Source: Eimeria necatrix (taxonomy: Eukaryota > Apicomplexa > Conoidasida > Eucoccidiorida > Eimeriidae). From it: a stretch of 64,000 nt of DNA. Positions 24,638-42,341 of the stretch are shown in pieces (within the stretch, counting starts at the first letter, position 1; every line of letters begins with the position of its first letter). Under the pieces are notes generated by a model that was not told the DNA's origin, did not search any database, and saw nothing but the letters and a program-made list of their open reading frames with translations. The position numbers were made by a program, and so were the translations under genes. Where the stretch lies: assembly GCF_000499385.1 (NCBI RefSeq), contig NW_013654790.1, forward strand, positions 124,001-188,000, read 5' to 3'.

Positions 24638-27238
24638 CTACTTAGTGTCTTTTCTCCTAAGTAGGGTTCTAAAGGGCATACGCGGCCCTCCATGCAGCGG
24701 CACAGAGGACGAGTCCCATGGAGGTTTCTCTCCTCGACCTTTTGTGCCTTTACACGCACTTGCCACTGTCGATTGTCTAGAGTGGAGAGCAGGTGTTGCG
24801 GACCGTATGATAGCTTCGTTTGTTGAAGTCTGTTTTGCGTTCCCATGCCGTGAAATATTGACTGGCCTGCCACCTGCCGAAGCTGCTCTTCTTTCCGAAG
24901 CGCTGCTCGCTGAGGAGCTGCAAGGCTTTGCCACCGAAGGAACCTGCGCTGCCGTAGGCAAGTTCGTGACTCGAGTCTGCTCTTTCTTCATTGTCAAGGA
25001 GCCTTTCTCGCTGCGTTCACTCTTACTTCTGCTCTTGCGGACTCCAACGGGAAAGCGCTCCTGACAAGCCTTGCTGGACAGGCGAGGCGTGGCAGGGGAG
25101 ACGGTATTGGCTTTGGCCTGCTGCGTTGTTCCTGGCAGTTTTTGGATGCAGCTCGGCAGCTGACGAGGGTTTGAATTCGAAGTACGGCAGTGACGCGAGC
25201 TGGAGTCGCTGGGTTTGCGGATCGTACAGGCCTCAGGCTTCTTCTGGGACGCAACAAAGGCTTCCTTACATCCCAACTGAGGCAACTGGCGTGATAGCAG
25301 CCATATTAGCTCCCTGGCGTCTGCTGGAAGCACCAACGACATTCTCTCTGCTTCATTTTGCGCGCAAGCAGAGTTCACCTTTCCACTTTCATGAACGGCT
25401 CTATTAGTGAAGTTGTGCCTCTTGATTGTGGCTTTGCTTGGGCTTAACAGAGCTTCTGTGGGTGCTACTTCGCCTGCTGCGCTGTTGGTTCTCCGGGGAG
25501 ATCTTATTTTGCGCGCGGCAGCAGCAGGTGAGGTGTTAGATTCCCGAAAGAGCTCTTCGCCCGAGAGAGCCCGACGCGCTGGAGATGCTAATCTGCATAT
25601 CGCCGCAGCCTCAGTTGGCGTCGCTTCAGCAAAGATGCGATCACAAGCTGTAGCAATGCAAGCTTCGCATCGCCGGCTGGAAGAAAGACAGCTGCCGTTA
25701 GAGGTTCTTGAGAAGAGAAGCGTGGGAGACAACAAACATAGTTCCCCCTTTTGCTGCCTGCTAGCCATTGCGATAATAGGGCCCCTGCTCTCCTTGGCGG
25801 GAGAGCTAACAGAAGCGTTAGTAGGTGATTTGCGACTGTGACCGTTTTCTGGGTAAAGAGAGCCTGTTTCCCTTCTGTGCTGCAGGAACTTCAGCTTAAA
25901 ACTCCGCCCAGCTTCAGCAACCAGCAGTTGCGCAGACTCCGTGGCACTGTGCACATCAGCCATCTGTTTTTCTGATCGCTCGGGCCCACTTCTTACATTC
26001 TCGCACTCAGTATTCCGTTCAGAGGAACTATTCCGAGAAGTTTGTGGCTCGCTCAGGGCGCTTCGAGAGGGACAACCAAGGATTGGTGAGTCGAATTCGT
26101 CATTGTGAGCATCACAGGCATCCTCATTTCCTTTAACCTCCTCAACAACTGTAGACAACCTTTTGCTCTCTCTCAACTTTGCGGGTTCACTAAACAGCGA
26201 ATTTTGGAAATCCACAGCAGCGGCTGCTGATGTACCGCCACACACTTCTTCCACTGCAGAAAAGTGGCAATTACTGTACTGATCGTCGCGGTTGGGATCA
26301 GGAACCTTTGAAACCTGAGAAGGCGTTCCATCTTGTGAAATTGGCGTCTGGAACCCCGTCTCTGCTGGGAGATGCCGGGCTACTTCGCCCCTTAGTTCCA
26401 CCGCTGGAGCAGAAACAGCATAGCTGGAGCTGGATTGCCTTGGTGTAGACAGAGAAGAAGTGCATGAAACCCCTTTTTCAACGCCAGTCGAATTTCCGGG
26501 TGACAAGCATGCAGATGAGACATCTGTGGGCTCTGTAAGGGACTCTGCGGACAACCCACATGTTGAGGACGTGGCAGCAGAGGCATGAGCATTGTTAGGT
26601 CCTGTTGCTGAAGCCGCTGCACTTTCTGTCCCAGCAAAGCTTTTAGGCTTTGCTGGCATGCTGTGATTTCCAACTTCGGCCTCTGATTCCCAACTTAGCT
26701 GCTGCTCCTGCTGATCATCCTTTGGTTTGTCCAACACAGGGTCCACTGCAATCTGTTGCTGCTGAGTTACTTTGAGGCCAGCGACGACAGTTGGTCCCCC
26801 GCTTTTTGCATTTTCATGTGGAGAAGGTTGAGGGGTTTTGTTGTCCTCTGCCTTCTCTAAGTTATTTCCACTGTTCTTTCCCGTTATCTGCCCGACTGTG
26901 CTCCCACAATAAGTCTGCACTGCTGGCGCCTTGCAAGAGTCTTCTTCAGGGACTACCACAGTTGCAACGGTCTCCAGCTTTGACACTTCATTGCTATTAC
27001 CATCTTGGTTCCTGTTCGCCGTTTCAGTCTTGCAGACTTCTGTCGCATGTGACTGCGCAGCAGGACTTGGGTACTGTTGCGCAGTCACTGATTCCAGCGG
27101 TTGTTTGAGCTCCTGCAACGAGGCGAAGCGCTGCCAGGTGGAAGGCGGACAGGAAAATGATCTCGTTAGGTTGCATTTGGTGCTACTATCAACCCCTAGG
27201 AAGTGCTTTTCGCGTTGATGCGTCTCGTTGGCCCATTT
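24638..27238 (-). CDS. Large Ser/Ala-rich hypothetical protein (single long exon)
   Basis: A minus-strand frame of ~866 residues ends at a stop at 24638. The right edge is set at 27238 because a long pyrimidine tract followed by AG (27239-27240) makes a strong acceptor just before KWANETHQREK. The in-frame ATG at 27286 lies inside that tract and is therefore a less likely start. The protein is disordered-looking, rich in Ser, Glu, Ala and Thr, with basic patches such as VGVRKSRSKSERSEKGS near the C-terminus. No domain was recognised. It is clearly coding by its length alone, in a part of the window without triplet repeats. The 5' exon or exons were not found; 27239-28359 would be the place to look. 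Confidence 0.6.
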   Translation of the reverse strand, partial: KWANETHQREKHFLGVDSSTKCNLTRSFSCPPSTWQRFASLQELKQPLESVTAQQYPSPAAQSHATEVCKTETANRNQDGNSNEVSKLETVATVVVPEEDSCKAPAVQTYCGSTVGQITGKNSGNNLEKAEDNKTPQPSPHENAKSGGPTVVAGLKVTQQQQIAVDPVLDKPKDDQQEQQLSWESEAEVGNHSMPAKPKSFAGTESAAASATGPNNAHASAATSSTCGLSAESLTEPTDVSSACLSPGNSTGVEKGVSCTSSLSTPRQSSSSYAVSAPAVELRGEVARHLPAETGFQTPISQDGTPSQVSKVPDPNRDDQYSNCHFSAVEEVCGGTSAAAAVDFQNSLFSEPAKLRESKRLSTVVEEVKGNEDACDAHNDEFDSPILGCPSRSALSEPQTSRNSSSERNTECENVRSGPERSEKQMADVHSATESAQLLVAEAGRSFKLKFLQHRRETGSLYPENGHSRKSPTNASVSSPAKESRGPIIAMASRQQKGELCLLSPTLLFSRTSNGSCLSSSRRCEACIATACDRIFAEATPTEAAAICRLASPARRALSGEELFRESNTSPAAAARKIRSPRRTNSAAGEVAPTEALLSPSKATIKRHNFTNRAVHESGKVNSACAQNEAERMSLVLPADARELIWLLSRQLPQLGCKEAFVASQKKPEACTIRKPSDSSSRHCRTSNSNPRQLPSCIQKLPGTTQQAKANTVSPATPRLSSKACQERFPVGVRKSRSKSERSEKGSLTMKKEQTRVTNLPTAAQVPSVAKPCSSSASSASERRAASAGGRPVNISRHGNAKQTSTNEAIIRSATPALHSRQSTVASACKGTKGRGEKPPWDSSSVPLHGGPRMPFRTLLRRKDTK

Positions 27239-28359
27239 CTGACAGCACAACAAAAACACACAGGTGCATGGAAATGTGAAATGCATCGTTTCACCTTTAA
27301 AAAAAAGGCAGAAGCAGTACGGCAGTACGACAAAAATCCCTCTGAAGCCCTCACCCCTATGACCAAACTAGGAGTCGGTGGCGCTCGCCCTCTGCCCCTG
27401 CCAGCCTAACTAAAAGACTCCAGCAGTTGCCTTCAGCCAACCACAGCGTTGGCGGCCTCATATCTGCCTACTGCAAACCCTCAGTCATAAACCTGGAAAA
27501 ATGCCGTTTCAAGTAGCCTCTTTCCGCGCATACCAATGATGCGGGGAGAACATGGCATCCAAAACATTTCGAGAGAGTCACTCTACATACAGGCCATACT
27601 GGCATTCACAAGAAAGTTCAGCTGGTGCTTTCATCTCTTTTCCTTTGATTTGTGTGTTTCCTCGCGAGTCAACAGGAGAAAGACCACCCGAAAATAGCCT
27701 CCAGCAACTCAAAGCCCAGGAAGCGACGCAAAATAGCAGAACTACATACGGTCTCCCTCTCAGTCTCTTTTCTTTCATGCTCTCTTTCTTTCCGCAGTTG
27801 TTAGTATCTGGCGTGCTAATCCAGCACCTGTGGAAAATTGCTGCCCGGTGCAGCAGAATTTAGGCATCAGTTGTCTCTGCTCTCTTTCTAGGCAGGGGTT
27901 CTACAATGTCTCACCCCTGTGTCCCTCCTGAGGGCTTCTCTCAAGTCTTTCCTTTCTCCAGCTGCATTAGCAGAACTTTCAAAAACTCGATGCGAATTTT
28001 TCTCTTTTGTGCCTTCTGACAAACACATAGATGCAGTGTAAGTAACAAAGCATCGGTGAAATCGTGCGTCACATGTATGCACGTCTGAGCAGGTATCCGC
28101 TAGCTTCAATGCCAGCTCAGTCTCTAAGCCTCACCATCCTGAGATGCGCTGCTGAGCACGAGAGAATCAAATGTGGTCAGTGAGCCATTTGCCCTAACGG
28201 TTGTGGGATTGCTCAACCCATTAGTAGCCTTCCCGATCTCCCTTGGACTGAGTGTCACCGCAGCTCCTAGTATGGCCTGTGTGCAGGAACGTACAGCAAC
28301 AGATGCAGAAAAGAAGTCATTTATAAACAAGGAAAAATATGGTTGATGAGAAGCTTCAG
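27239..28359. other. Region between two minus-strand genes
   Basis: It probably holds the 5' exon(s) or promoter of the Ser-rich gene and the 3' flank of the coiled-coil gene. A minus-strand open stretch ending at 28124 (AILGAAVTLSPREIGKATNG) follows a good acceptor. It could be an alternative last exon of the coiled-coil gene, but the phase did not match the donor I could see. Confidence 0.35.
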
Positions 28360-31300
28360 CTAGCAGCAGCTATGAGTATACTGGGCACGTGCCTGTCGCA
28401 AGCGCGCGTTTTCTTCGTCTACTATTTCGTTCGTCCTTCGCAGCATGTCATTCGCCTCCTGTACTTCTTGCAACTTCGAATTGTACATGCACATCGGAGA
28501 CGCCCCTGCGCCGGCGTCTGATGCTTCAATGCCCATTGAAACGGAAGAAGGCAGAGCAATAGACGTGCTGAAATGGACGTCATTAGACATCCGGAATTCA
28601 GAGCAGAAAACAGGACCTGTCTGAAACCTGGATACCCCGCTATGGGACGCAGAGGAAATCACAGGGTGATCGGATGAGCCTCCATGTGCCGCCTGTCCAC
28701 CAGAGCATGAAGGTCCCCCGTGGGTGTCAACTGCACAGAGTCTGCAGCACAAGAGTGCATAAAAGCAACGGAAGTGAACGTGACAGGCTCAACTGCAGCC
28801 TCTAGCCTAAACTGTATGTCCTGAACAGGAGCCGTCAAACCAGCTTAGATGCCTACCGTGGATCAAAAGCCTGCGTCGGTCTATCAAGAGGCTCAGCCGG
28901 GCGGCCTCCGTCTGAAGTGTTATCGGCAACTCCACTCCTCCAATTATCGTTCGAGCTTGTTCTAATCCCTTTCTGTCTTTTTTTGCATGTTCTACCTCTC
29001 GAGCCTCCAGAAGCATCGATCAAAGATGAGGTTTCAGTCTCGCGACACAAGGAAAGGCTTGTTGCTGCATGCCCTGCCGTTTCCGTTTCCTCCGGACTAT
29101 TTCCACCGTCAACTGCGGGCTCGCTTTTGTGTCTCCATTGCACGGACGGATCGATGTAAGTGCCAAAGTTTGGTCGGGGCTGTGGAGATATTTCGTTGTC
29201 GTGGCCAGACAGGCTTTCACGGGACATTTCCCGCTGAAAGCTTGAAATGCCCCTGTGCGCCTCTTCTTTTCCCTTCCCCTCTGCTTGTGCAGGACTGCTG
29301 CATTTGCGTAGCAGGGTATCGCCACTGGTAGCAGTAGCAAGCGCGCAGCCATAGGTGTCGGCTACTTGAAAGGCTTTGGGCCTGCTAAGTGCGGATCCAG
29401 TTGCAGCTTCAGGGGGCAGAACTTCGTTACTCAGGCTACTGAGGCTCAGCGTGTTCCTCCCTAAGGGTCCCTGGAGAGCACTATCTTTATTTGCATCTCT
29501 GTTGCTGTCGTTGTCCTGATCATCTCTGTCCTGTTTGTATGAGCTGTGCCACTTGCGTCTGGCCTCAGCTGCGCTGACGCGTATCTCATGGAGACTTTTT
29601 TTCAAGGCCTCGTGCTGGGCTGCAAGTTTTGCTTGTTTTCTCTTCATTTCGTCCCGCTCGATCTGTGCCAGCCTCTCTGCCTGTGCGCACTCTCTCAGTC
29701 TGCCCTCCGCTGCCTCTTTGTGGGCTCTGAGTTGTTTATTTTCGTTCCGCAGCCGTTCTACGGTCTCCTCAAGGTCGGCCATTTTCAAGTCTGAGACATG
29801 GCGAGTAGCGCTGAGCTCGTGATAAATTGCTGCCCTGGCTGAGTCTGCTGCTGCGAGCTGTTCTGCAAAATGAGACTTGAGATTATCATGCTCCCGCCTG
29901 AGGGTCTCCATTTCATCTTGCACTTCTGCGGCCTCTTTAGTCTTTTTGTCCAAATGCCGTTTGAGCTCCTCGAAGGCGTTGCTCTGCTCTTCTTCTCTCC
30001 TCTCTTTCAGCTTTTTGTTTACAAGCTGCAAAAATGAGATCTCGTTGCGCAAGGATTCGCACTGCAACTCTGCCTTGCGTAGCCCCTCGCGACACGTTGT
30101 TAACTCCTGCTGCAGTCCCGCCGTCTCCTGTGCTTGCAAAGCTCCCTCTTTAATGCCCTTGACGAACACACTTTCGATTTCTCGCAAACACTTCTGAGCA
30201 GTCGCCTCTCCACCATCAAGATCATCACCTAGATGCTTCTGCTGCGCCTCAGCAATGGCCTCGGAGTCCCTCCAATCCAGAACCAGGCGGTGTATGCGAT
30301 AAGAGATGTGAGCTCTACTCCTTGCTTTCTCCAACTCTTCCCGCGTGTTTCTCAACTCTTCCTTCAGGTCAGCTACTTCCGCAGACAGCAAGGAATTTCG
30401 CCGCATTTCGGCAGCGATACCACCGCCAACAACAGGAGCAGCTGCGCATTTGTTCGTTTCACATGTGCTAGAAGCTTGATTAGAGGCCAAGAGAACTGTA
30501 AAACCGTCTCGAGTCATGCCACTGCGCTCAGCAGCTCCGGGCTGCGGAGTGGCCCTCAGGACGGCCCCATGGGAAGACTTGATAGTCTCGGCTGGAGGCA
30601 TCTGACGCGATAAGACCAATTGTGATTCCTTGCTTTTATGACCATTGTCTGTACTGGCAGCAGGTGCACAGGCCTCCTTTGCTCCTACAATGGGCGCAGC
30701 CTCCCCTGCTCTCTGACTAGGGGCCGGCGTCGCGGTTGTGGACTCTCGTGATTCTCGTGTTAGAAGTGTTGTGGTCGTCGCAGCACTTCGGGAAAATTGA
30801 AAAAGGCCTCCAGCATACAGTGCAGCATCAAGTTTGTCTTCTGCATCTTCTTGCATCCTCAAGCGCTGCCTCGCCTGCTCAACAGAGCCCAAGAGGCTGG
30901 CGATATCAGAGTCGGTGTGGCCCTCACTGCTCTCCTCGTCTGCAGTATCATTCTCTTTTTTCTTCAGGTGAGGAGGATGGTGTGAATGCAAGTTCTCCTT
31001 GTAGAATCCACGAGAGACGGCAAAGCTGAGTGGGTCACGGCTCTCTGTCCCAGCAGTATCCACCAGTCCAGTGGACCTCCTGTCCTCCCTCCTGATCACA
31101 GAAACGGTAGTTGCAAATTGGAGACATGTTCATCAGTCAGTTGCATAGAAAAATGATGGAATTGAGACTTAGGCATCATTTAAACTGGCAGCGCTGCATC
31201 TGGTGTTTTTGAGTCTTGCCTATCTCACCTCGTGCTCCACAAAGTCAGCGTGGGCTCCGCCTGGTGTAGACAGCTTTCCGTGAAGCTGTTTCTGTGTCTC

Positions 31301-33259
31301 AGCCTGCTACTGGAGGCTGTAGCGTCAGATGTTTGGGGCTCGGCTTTTTGAGCTGAAGCTATATGTGTGCGTTCAGCTTGGTTGCTTGACTGGAAAGGAG
31401 TACAGGGAGCAAAGGCATGTGCCCGACTAGGCATTCCTCCAGCTGGGGCATTGCAAAAGGAAGTTGCATGTGTGCCTTCAATTATTGCCAGCTCCTTGCT
31501 CAAGTCGACATAGATGTCGGCGTCTGGGTCAACTTGGTCCTCATCAGCTGCGACCAAGGGTTCGCCGGTGCACTGTACTTCGGTTTCCGAAGATATGGAG
31601 GGGAAAAGTTGTGTCTCTCTTGGAGCACGCTTTTCGGAAGGAGCTTCAACTTGCTGTTCAACCGTCTCCGGTGCTGAAAAGAAGAGCTCAGATGTCACCA
31701 GCGGCATATTTATCTGCATTTTGGGAATCTGACGCTCCATTTTTCCCTCGAGCTGGCAGATATTGAAGCGATAAGTGAATGAACGCGCCAAAAAGTGAAG
31801 AGCATCAGCAGAAGACGGACAGAATCAACACGGGCTCCTTGAAACTTTGGAATAGATCGAAATATCGTTTGAAGACCACTTGCGGATGTTGTTTTCGGGC
31901 TTCTCGGAGGTTTTCAGCATAATACTGATTCCACCAAAAGTTTTTTTCACGAGGTTTCAAGTCAGGAGAGCCCTGTGGGTTTCTCAAAAGGTAGAGGCCT
32001 TGTTGCTCTACAATAGGGAGGCCACTTGCGGGCGGTCTGGATGCCGAGCTCTGGCCAACTGTGAAACGCTGCAAAAGGCGCGAAATTTAGCAGTATTTGA
32101 GCCTTAAATAAAGATTTTAATGGCATGGAAAAGGATTTTTGGGATAATCATTCACGGCTCTTATTGAAACGCTGTCCTTCAATGTCGCCTCGTTGAGTTG
32201 GAAAGGCGAAACATAGATTGTCAGAGAACTCAAGTGTGAATGCCTATCAAAACCGAAAAAAGGCACTGCGGAGAGTAAAATAAAAAAACCAGATATAAAG
32301 AAAAAATATTTTCTATGTTTTGTGATAGTCACGCGTATATCCAAGAGGACGCGACGAGCTTGATGGGCGGTTCAGCGTCGGCCGATGCTAGACAGCGGAC
32401 CGATGCGACACTGTCCAATCTTCCCCTCACTTCTGGCGTAGTTTACATTAAACTTGCCAACCAATTTATCAAAAACATGCATTTGTGTCATTAAGTGTTT
32501 CGCAGCAAATCATATAGCGCAGATGTGATGCCGACTTCGAAGAGGGTTTCGGCCCCGCACTCCCTCCAGTGTGCACTGGCCGCACTGCGCCACTGAAAGA
32601 GAGGCATTACGCCGATGCATCTGCGCTTTTACTCTCGTTAGAAGGCACCAAAATAGCATGATAATTTAATACATTGAGTGGCCGACAGGAGAGCCATGGG
32701 ATACACGAGACGGCCAGCCGTGGCCCAGCCTAAGTCCGCCACGATGAATACGAAAGGGTTCCAACAAATTCATCTGTGTGCTTCAGTATATAGAAAGCTT
32801 TTGTGGAAATATTCGTGCATTGTGCCGGGTTCCCCAGTAATATGCTGCATGGGCTCTTGCCCCCCTGTATACATGATGTCCGACAGGCAACCTTTGTTCT
32901 GCGACCTTGGCCCCGCGTGAGGACACGATAATGTCCGACCTTCCCCCCTTACATACTCTATTGGCATTTCTTCTTTGAGAGTTTTTGCTTCTTCTTATCA
33001 CTTCAAACTCCTCACCTTCAAGACTATGTTGGCCAATTTTTGCACCTGTTATCGAAAGAGCTGCTTTAGTGTTGTCCATTAAGTATTTCCAGTTGTATTT
33101 CCTGGAGCTATTTCTCCAGTCCATACCAGGCCTGTCATGATTTATATGTTTCCTTTGCATTTTCAACGTATGTTCTAGCTTGCCTCCTCTCGCCAACTTT
33201 TCTTTGAAACTGGAACTGTTTGTCCCAACACCACTTGCGTCAGTTGAGCTTTCCTCCAC
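28360..33259 (-). CDS. Long coiled-coil protein with a conserved-looking N-terminal block
   Basis: Six exons fit in phase on the minus strand: 32953-33259 (left edge sure, right edge tentative), 32156-32265, 31832-32068, 31229-31752, 28857-31091 and 28360-28741, about 1260 residues. The N-terminal part reads FGFDRHSHLSSLTIYVSP and then REKNFWWNQYYAENLREARK and FKRYFDLFQSF, aromatic-rich and unlike low-complexity sequence, suggesting a folded domain that I do not recognise. The big exon has a heptad-rich coiled coil of ~350 residues (from ~LLSAEVADLKEELRNTREEL to LKKSLHEIRVSAAEARRKW). A second short coil near the end reads LQEVQEANDMLRRTNEIVDEE. It is likely structural, for example centrosomal or cytoskeletal, but this is only inference. 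Junctions at 28857, 31091, 31229 and 32953 are strong; 31832 is weaker. The gene end could instead be downstream at 28124. Confidence 0.55.
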
Positions 33260-36171
33260 GACATATAAATTTGATTTGATACTTAGCCTTTCAATGCCTC
33301 TTCAAAAGTCTGTAACTTATTCAGTTCCTTTTCTCATCCGGCCCTCCAAGAAAGCCACTGCAAGCTGGTTTTGGTCAGCCTGACACCGAGTCTCCGCTTA
33401 GAGTTGAGTTGTAGGCGTACTCTCCACAGTTCGCGGATTTTAAGAGGGATCCCAGCGCCATTTCGAAGCCATGTATGGTCGTGCGTATTCAGGTGTGCTG
33501 TGCTGCACGCATGTGTGGGCTCATGAACTGCTTGATGCATGCTGGACCGCTTTCGCAGTAGGCTGCAAGAAAAAGCAGTTAGAGTGAAGCTATGATGAGG
33601 TTTTTGAAGGCCATATCTGCAAAACTTCTCGTACTAAGATACATGCGCTCTATCAAATTTAAATTCTGCTTCCGGTAACGGTCAGCATGAGACAAAACGG
33701 AAAACGCAGTCTCAACTCACACTGCTCACACGGTTGCAGGGCCGACACCAGTCGCACACCACTTCAGTGTCAAAAACGGAGCCACCGAACGTTCACAAGC
33801 AGTGCCTGCCCACCCACCCCAGTTCATCTTCGCGATGTTGATTAAGAGGGGGTGTAGTTGATCCCTGCTTAGATAGCAGTATGCTAAACAGCATAGACAA
33901 CATCTGTAAGTGGATACTTCTGCAACGCAGTTTCCTTTCTGCAGCTCAGAGATGTTCGTTGAGAGGGAGGCAAAGTGAATGGCTGCAGACTCATTCTAGC
34001 CTTGATTGACTTGTCCAACATTCTTGCACACTAATTAAACAAACTAAGCCCATCCCGCATTAATGCGTTCCCCCTGCTGCATGCAAATTACTATTTCTAC
34101 CACGTTGAAAAAGAGCTCACGGTTAATTGCTTATGTCTTTTCCAGCTTCATAGCGCAAGAGCATATCCGAAGCTCGGCCCTTACTGCAGCTCAGTAGCAC
34201 TGAAAAGTACCACCTGTACTACTCGTTGGAGTCACCTTGGGCTTGAGGGCACCAGGGTTTGAAGTGGCTTCATGGCCACAGTAGTCCCAGGCTGCTTTTC
34301 CCCAAAATAACTTCGCTGAACTTGAAGATAATAGGTCTATTTAATAGAGCGTATATGAATTAGGTTTTTGAATGAGGGCCTTTGGTAATGTGTACCTTGG
34401 TGCGGGTTGCCGCTGTGGCTTCATAAACCAAAATGGGTTCTGTGCAGTGTGGGAATATACTTCCTGCAAAACCATAGATCATATATGCAGCCAGACGTAA
34501 ATCCAGGAAACTGACGATATATTTGAATAATAATAATAGGTTGCTTCTTGTCAGCACCTGGATAAAAATAAGGGCTTTCATCTTTGCAGGCGTAGCCAAA
34601 ACGGACGCTGTCTTTAACGATCTTTAGACGCTATCTTTGAGAGCAGAACATCGGACCCCTGATTCATAGAAACTCTGAGGAGTTTTTCATTTGACTGTGC
34701 TTATGCTTCCGCTGCAGTTTAGCCTTTTATTCGTTCTCTGCGCCTTCCGAGTTTAGGGCTACACGGGCCGAACTCGCTCGGTGACTTCCTCACAATGGAG
34801 CTGCTTGAGTCGTGCAGTCGTTCTCAAAATCTTAATCTTTATTCTTCTCGTTGTGATAGAGGACGACTGGCTCAGACTCGGAAATTCAAGCTAAACACCA
34901 GCCACGCGCTCTCTGCAAGTGTGTCTGCACTACAATGGCGCTGGCCAGACTACGCGGGAAAGGGCCAACTGTTAAGCGGCTTAAGATAACTAAGTTTATC
35001 TCGCTGGAATTTTAATGAATTTCTGAGAAACGATTTACCTGAAGAAGGCGATGTGCGGTTGTAGAGTGATGGGGCGCGAGTGTTTGGAACTTCTTGTTCC
35101 AGAGTGATACCCGCAGCCGACAGTGGAAAACCACCGTGAAAAACGAAAAATTCGTTCAGGTATGTTATAGAAACTTTTTTGTGTTAAGTTACAATAAATT
35201 AAATGTTTCGTTCAGTGTCTTCAAGTCGGCGTTCCACCCACCCAGCTACAGCAATTCTCCTCCACCATATCTGTGCGCTTCCGTTGCAGTCTTGGGAGGT
35301 TTTCAAGCGGCTAAAGCAATATTTGCGCGCATTGAAGCTATTAAAAATAAATATTAATAAATATTAGCTTCGCAGATCATTGGAATGAAGACTTGGAAGA
35401 GCTGTTGATGCAGAGATTGGATGGATGTCCGAGGCCTGCTGGCATCAGACCCGTGTGGCAGCTGGCTGCCTTCTGGTCATTGTGTCTGTAGTATAAGGGC
35501 TCCTCAGATACCTATTTTTCTCATTTCTTTGCCTTCATCTCTATTTATCTTCCTTATTCGGGACCTGAAATCGTCCGCCACTGCCAACGCTTCCAGGTTT
35601 TCGCGCCACACCGACTCCACCGCTCGCGCGCAGTGTCTGCAGTGCGGCATGTGTAGGCATTGGAATTTCCTGGTTTCCTTTGAGATTTTACCTTCCCGTA
35701 ATAAATATTTTGGCAGGCTTTCTTGGCATTATCTAGCCTAATATTCTGCTGTGCAAGCTCGGCAGCTCCAGGGAGGACCGCAGGTGTTGTAGCTGAAGCC
35801 GGGTGGTGATCACTTGGCGGCGACTCAACGTATTCCCTTCCACGTTCTCTTTGGCCTTTTGTCGGACTTGGCGTTTTGCTTGCTTTTGTCTGGAGTGAAG
35901 AAACCGAAGTGTTGCCGCTCGCCGAGCGGCGAAACAGCCAACAGCTGTTTCGGAATTGACAACCAAAGTCTACCTCCCACGGTAGATTGAGCAAAGGCAA
36001 ACAAACACCTTTTCAAGTCCTCCGTGTCACTTGCCTGGGGACTGTGCTGGAGGCGCTTCTGCGCAAAAGGGTTAGGTCGTGGCCGTTGTTTCCAATGCCG
36101 GGCAGCCCGTGTTCAGAAGCGGCCTGAGCTTCTTGTCCACCAGTTTGTATTTTTGTCCTGTCAAGGTTAAG
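33260..36171. other. Gene-poor stretch before the MAP kinase gene
   Basis: No gene that I can support. A minus-strand frame at 35554-36000 (LLNLPWEVDFGCQFRNSCW, later AELAQQNIRLDNAKKACQNI) is the best candidate. It would be divergent from the kinase gene; its family is unknown and no partner exon was found. The base composition is even, with some AT-rich patches around 35340-35370. Confidence 0.35.
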
Positions 36172-41064
<4,893 letters not shown>

Positions 41065-42341
41065 ATACAGGGGTCCGAGCAACATGACCTCAGTATGAGG
41101 CGAGCAGCAAGAGTTGCCGCTAGAGCTATCTGCAGCAGCCGCTGCACTACCCGGCTATGGCTCCTCTGTAGCAGCGGCAACAGCAGCAGCGGCAGCAGCA
41201 ACAGCACCAGCTGCAGCCAATTTTTTTGCTGCTTGATGGCACAGCTGTACGAGTCTGGCGTATTGCTGGCTCTATGGGCTGCAGGTAATAAATGTATACA
41301 TTTATCCAAATGTATTCACAAGAGTGCTCATGAATTCATGTTAGTTTATTTTTGGTTTTTTTCCTGCCTGCCTCGTCACTTTGTTCGCACCGAAAAAATA
41401 AGGCGGCGTTCCGCAACCTGCACAGTAGCTAGCCATAGCGGCGAGTAGCACCGCGAAAAATATAGAGCTCGTAATTCCAAATATAGAATTCGATGGAAAA
41501 TAAAATTCGCATGCCATAAGTCTTCGGTCTTACAGGATGCTATCGTTCAGAACTCACAAAGAAGGCTCTTCCGTGGAGTGCATACCTGCCAGCATGCCAC
41601 AGTCCGCAGCTACGTGCCTAGATAGGTATCTAGCTTAACTATCCAGCTGTCTGATCTTGCACATGCTTCCCTGGTTAGAAGTTTAACTAAAATAACTACG
41701 CCTGGGCCTATCGGCACGCCAAATGCATTGCAAGCACCTGCAGCTCCGCTGCAGGTGCTTGCTATGCAAGGAGGAATTGCCTGCAGCTGTGCTGGCCCAA
41801 ACAGTGGCGCTAGTACAATGCAGATGTTCGCTTGTATTGTCTGAAGTTGGTAAGCACTTCTCGTTTGTTATCATGCACTTATTTTCCATGTAGTAGCGGC
41901 ACTTGAGCGCCCTCATAAACCTAAAGCTTTTCAGGACAGCACCCCAGGCAGCGCCGTTTTCGCGACGGCAGCAGGCAAATATAGAAAGCCTCAACGCTGA
42001 ATAGTAAACCCTAAAATAGAGCTGACTGGTGGCCCTAAAGGCCACCCAACAAACAGCGACCGCAGCACAAGCCGCACATGCATTATTGTAATGGGATCCG
42101 TACCAATGCATGCACGCTACAAAAACAGCTACAAGCGAATAGAGCCCAAAAACTACCTTGAGAAGCTCTCGTGGGGTCTTTTACAACTCAAATTATGGGA
42201 CTTCGGATTCCAGCATTGCAGCTTGTGGCAGCTGCGTGATTTTATGTCCACGCCTCACCTGCAATGCTCCTCGCCCTTCATGATGGTCTCTGGGCGTCCC
42301 TACAGGTCCACCCTACGTAGTGAATACACTTCGCGTTAGCT
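41065..42341. other. Intergenic region between convergent genes
   Basis: It lies between the ends of the MAP kinase and PP2C genes. It contains a CAG-bearing stretch just after the kinase stop, an AT-rich part around 41280-41520 and the hairpin at 41724-41768. No gene was recognised. Confidence 0.5.
41724..41768. repeat. Long hairpin with 3-base loop
   Basis: Arms 41730-41744 and 41748-41762 (gcaagcacctgcagc and its reverse complement) pair perfectly around a 3-base loop. After one mismatch, five more pairs extend the stem to 41724 and 41768, making 20 of 21 positions paired. It may act at the 3' end of either convergent transcript. Confidence 0.9.

Noticed and set aside
42005..42015. Telomere-like accctaaa
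   Set aside because: Only a single unit, so not a telomeric or interstitial repeat array.
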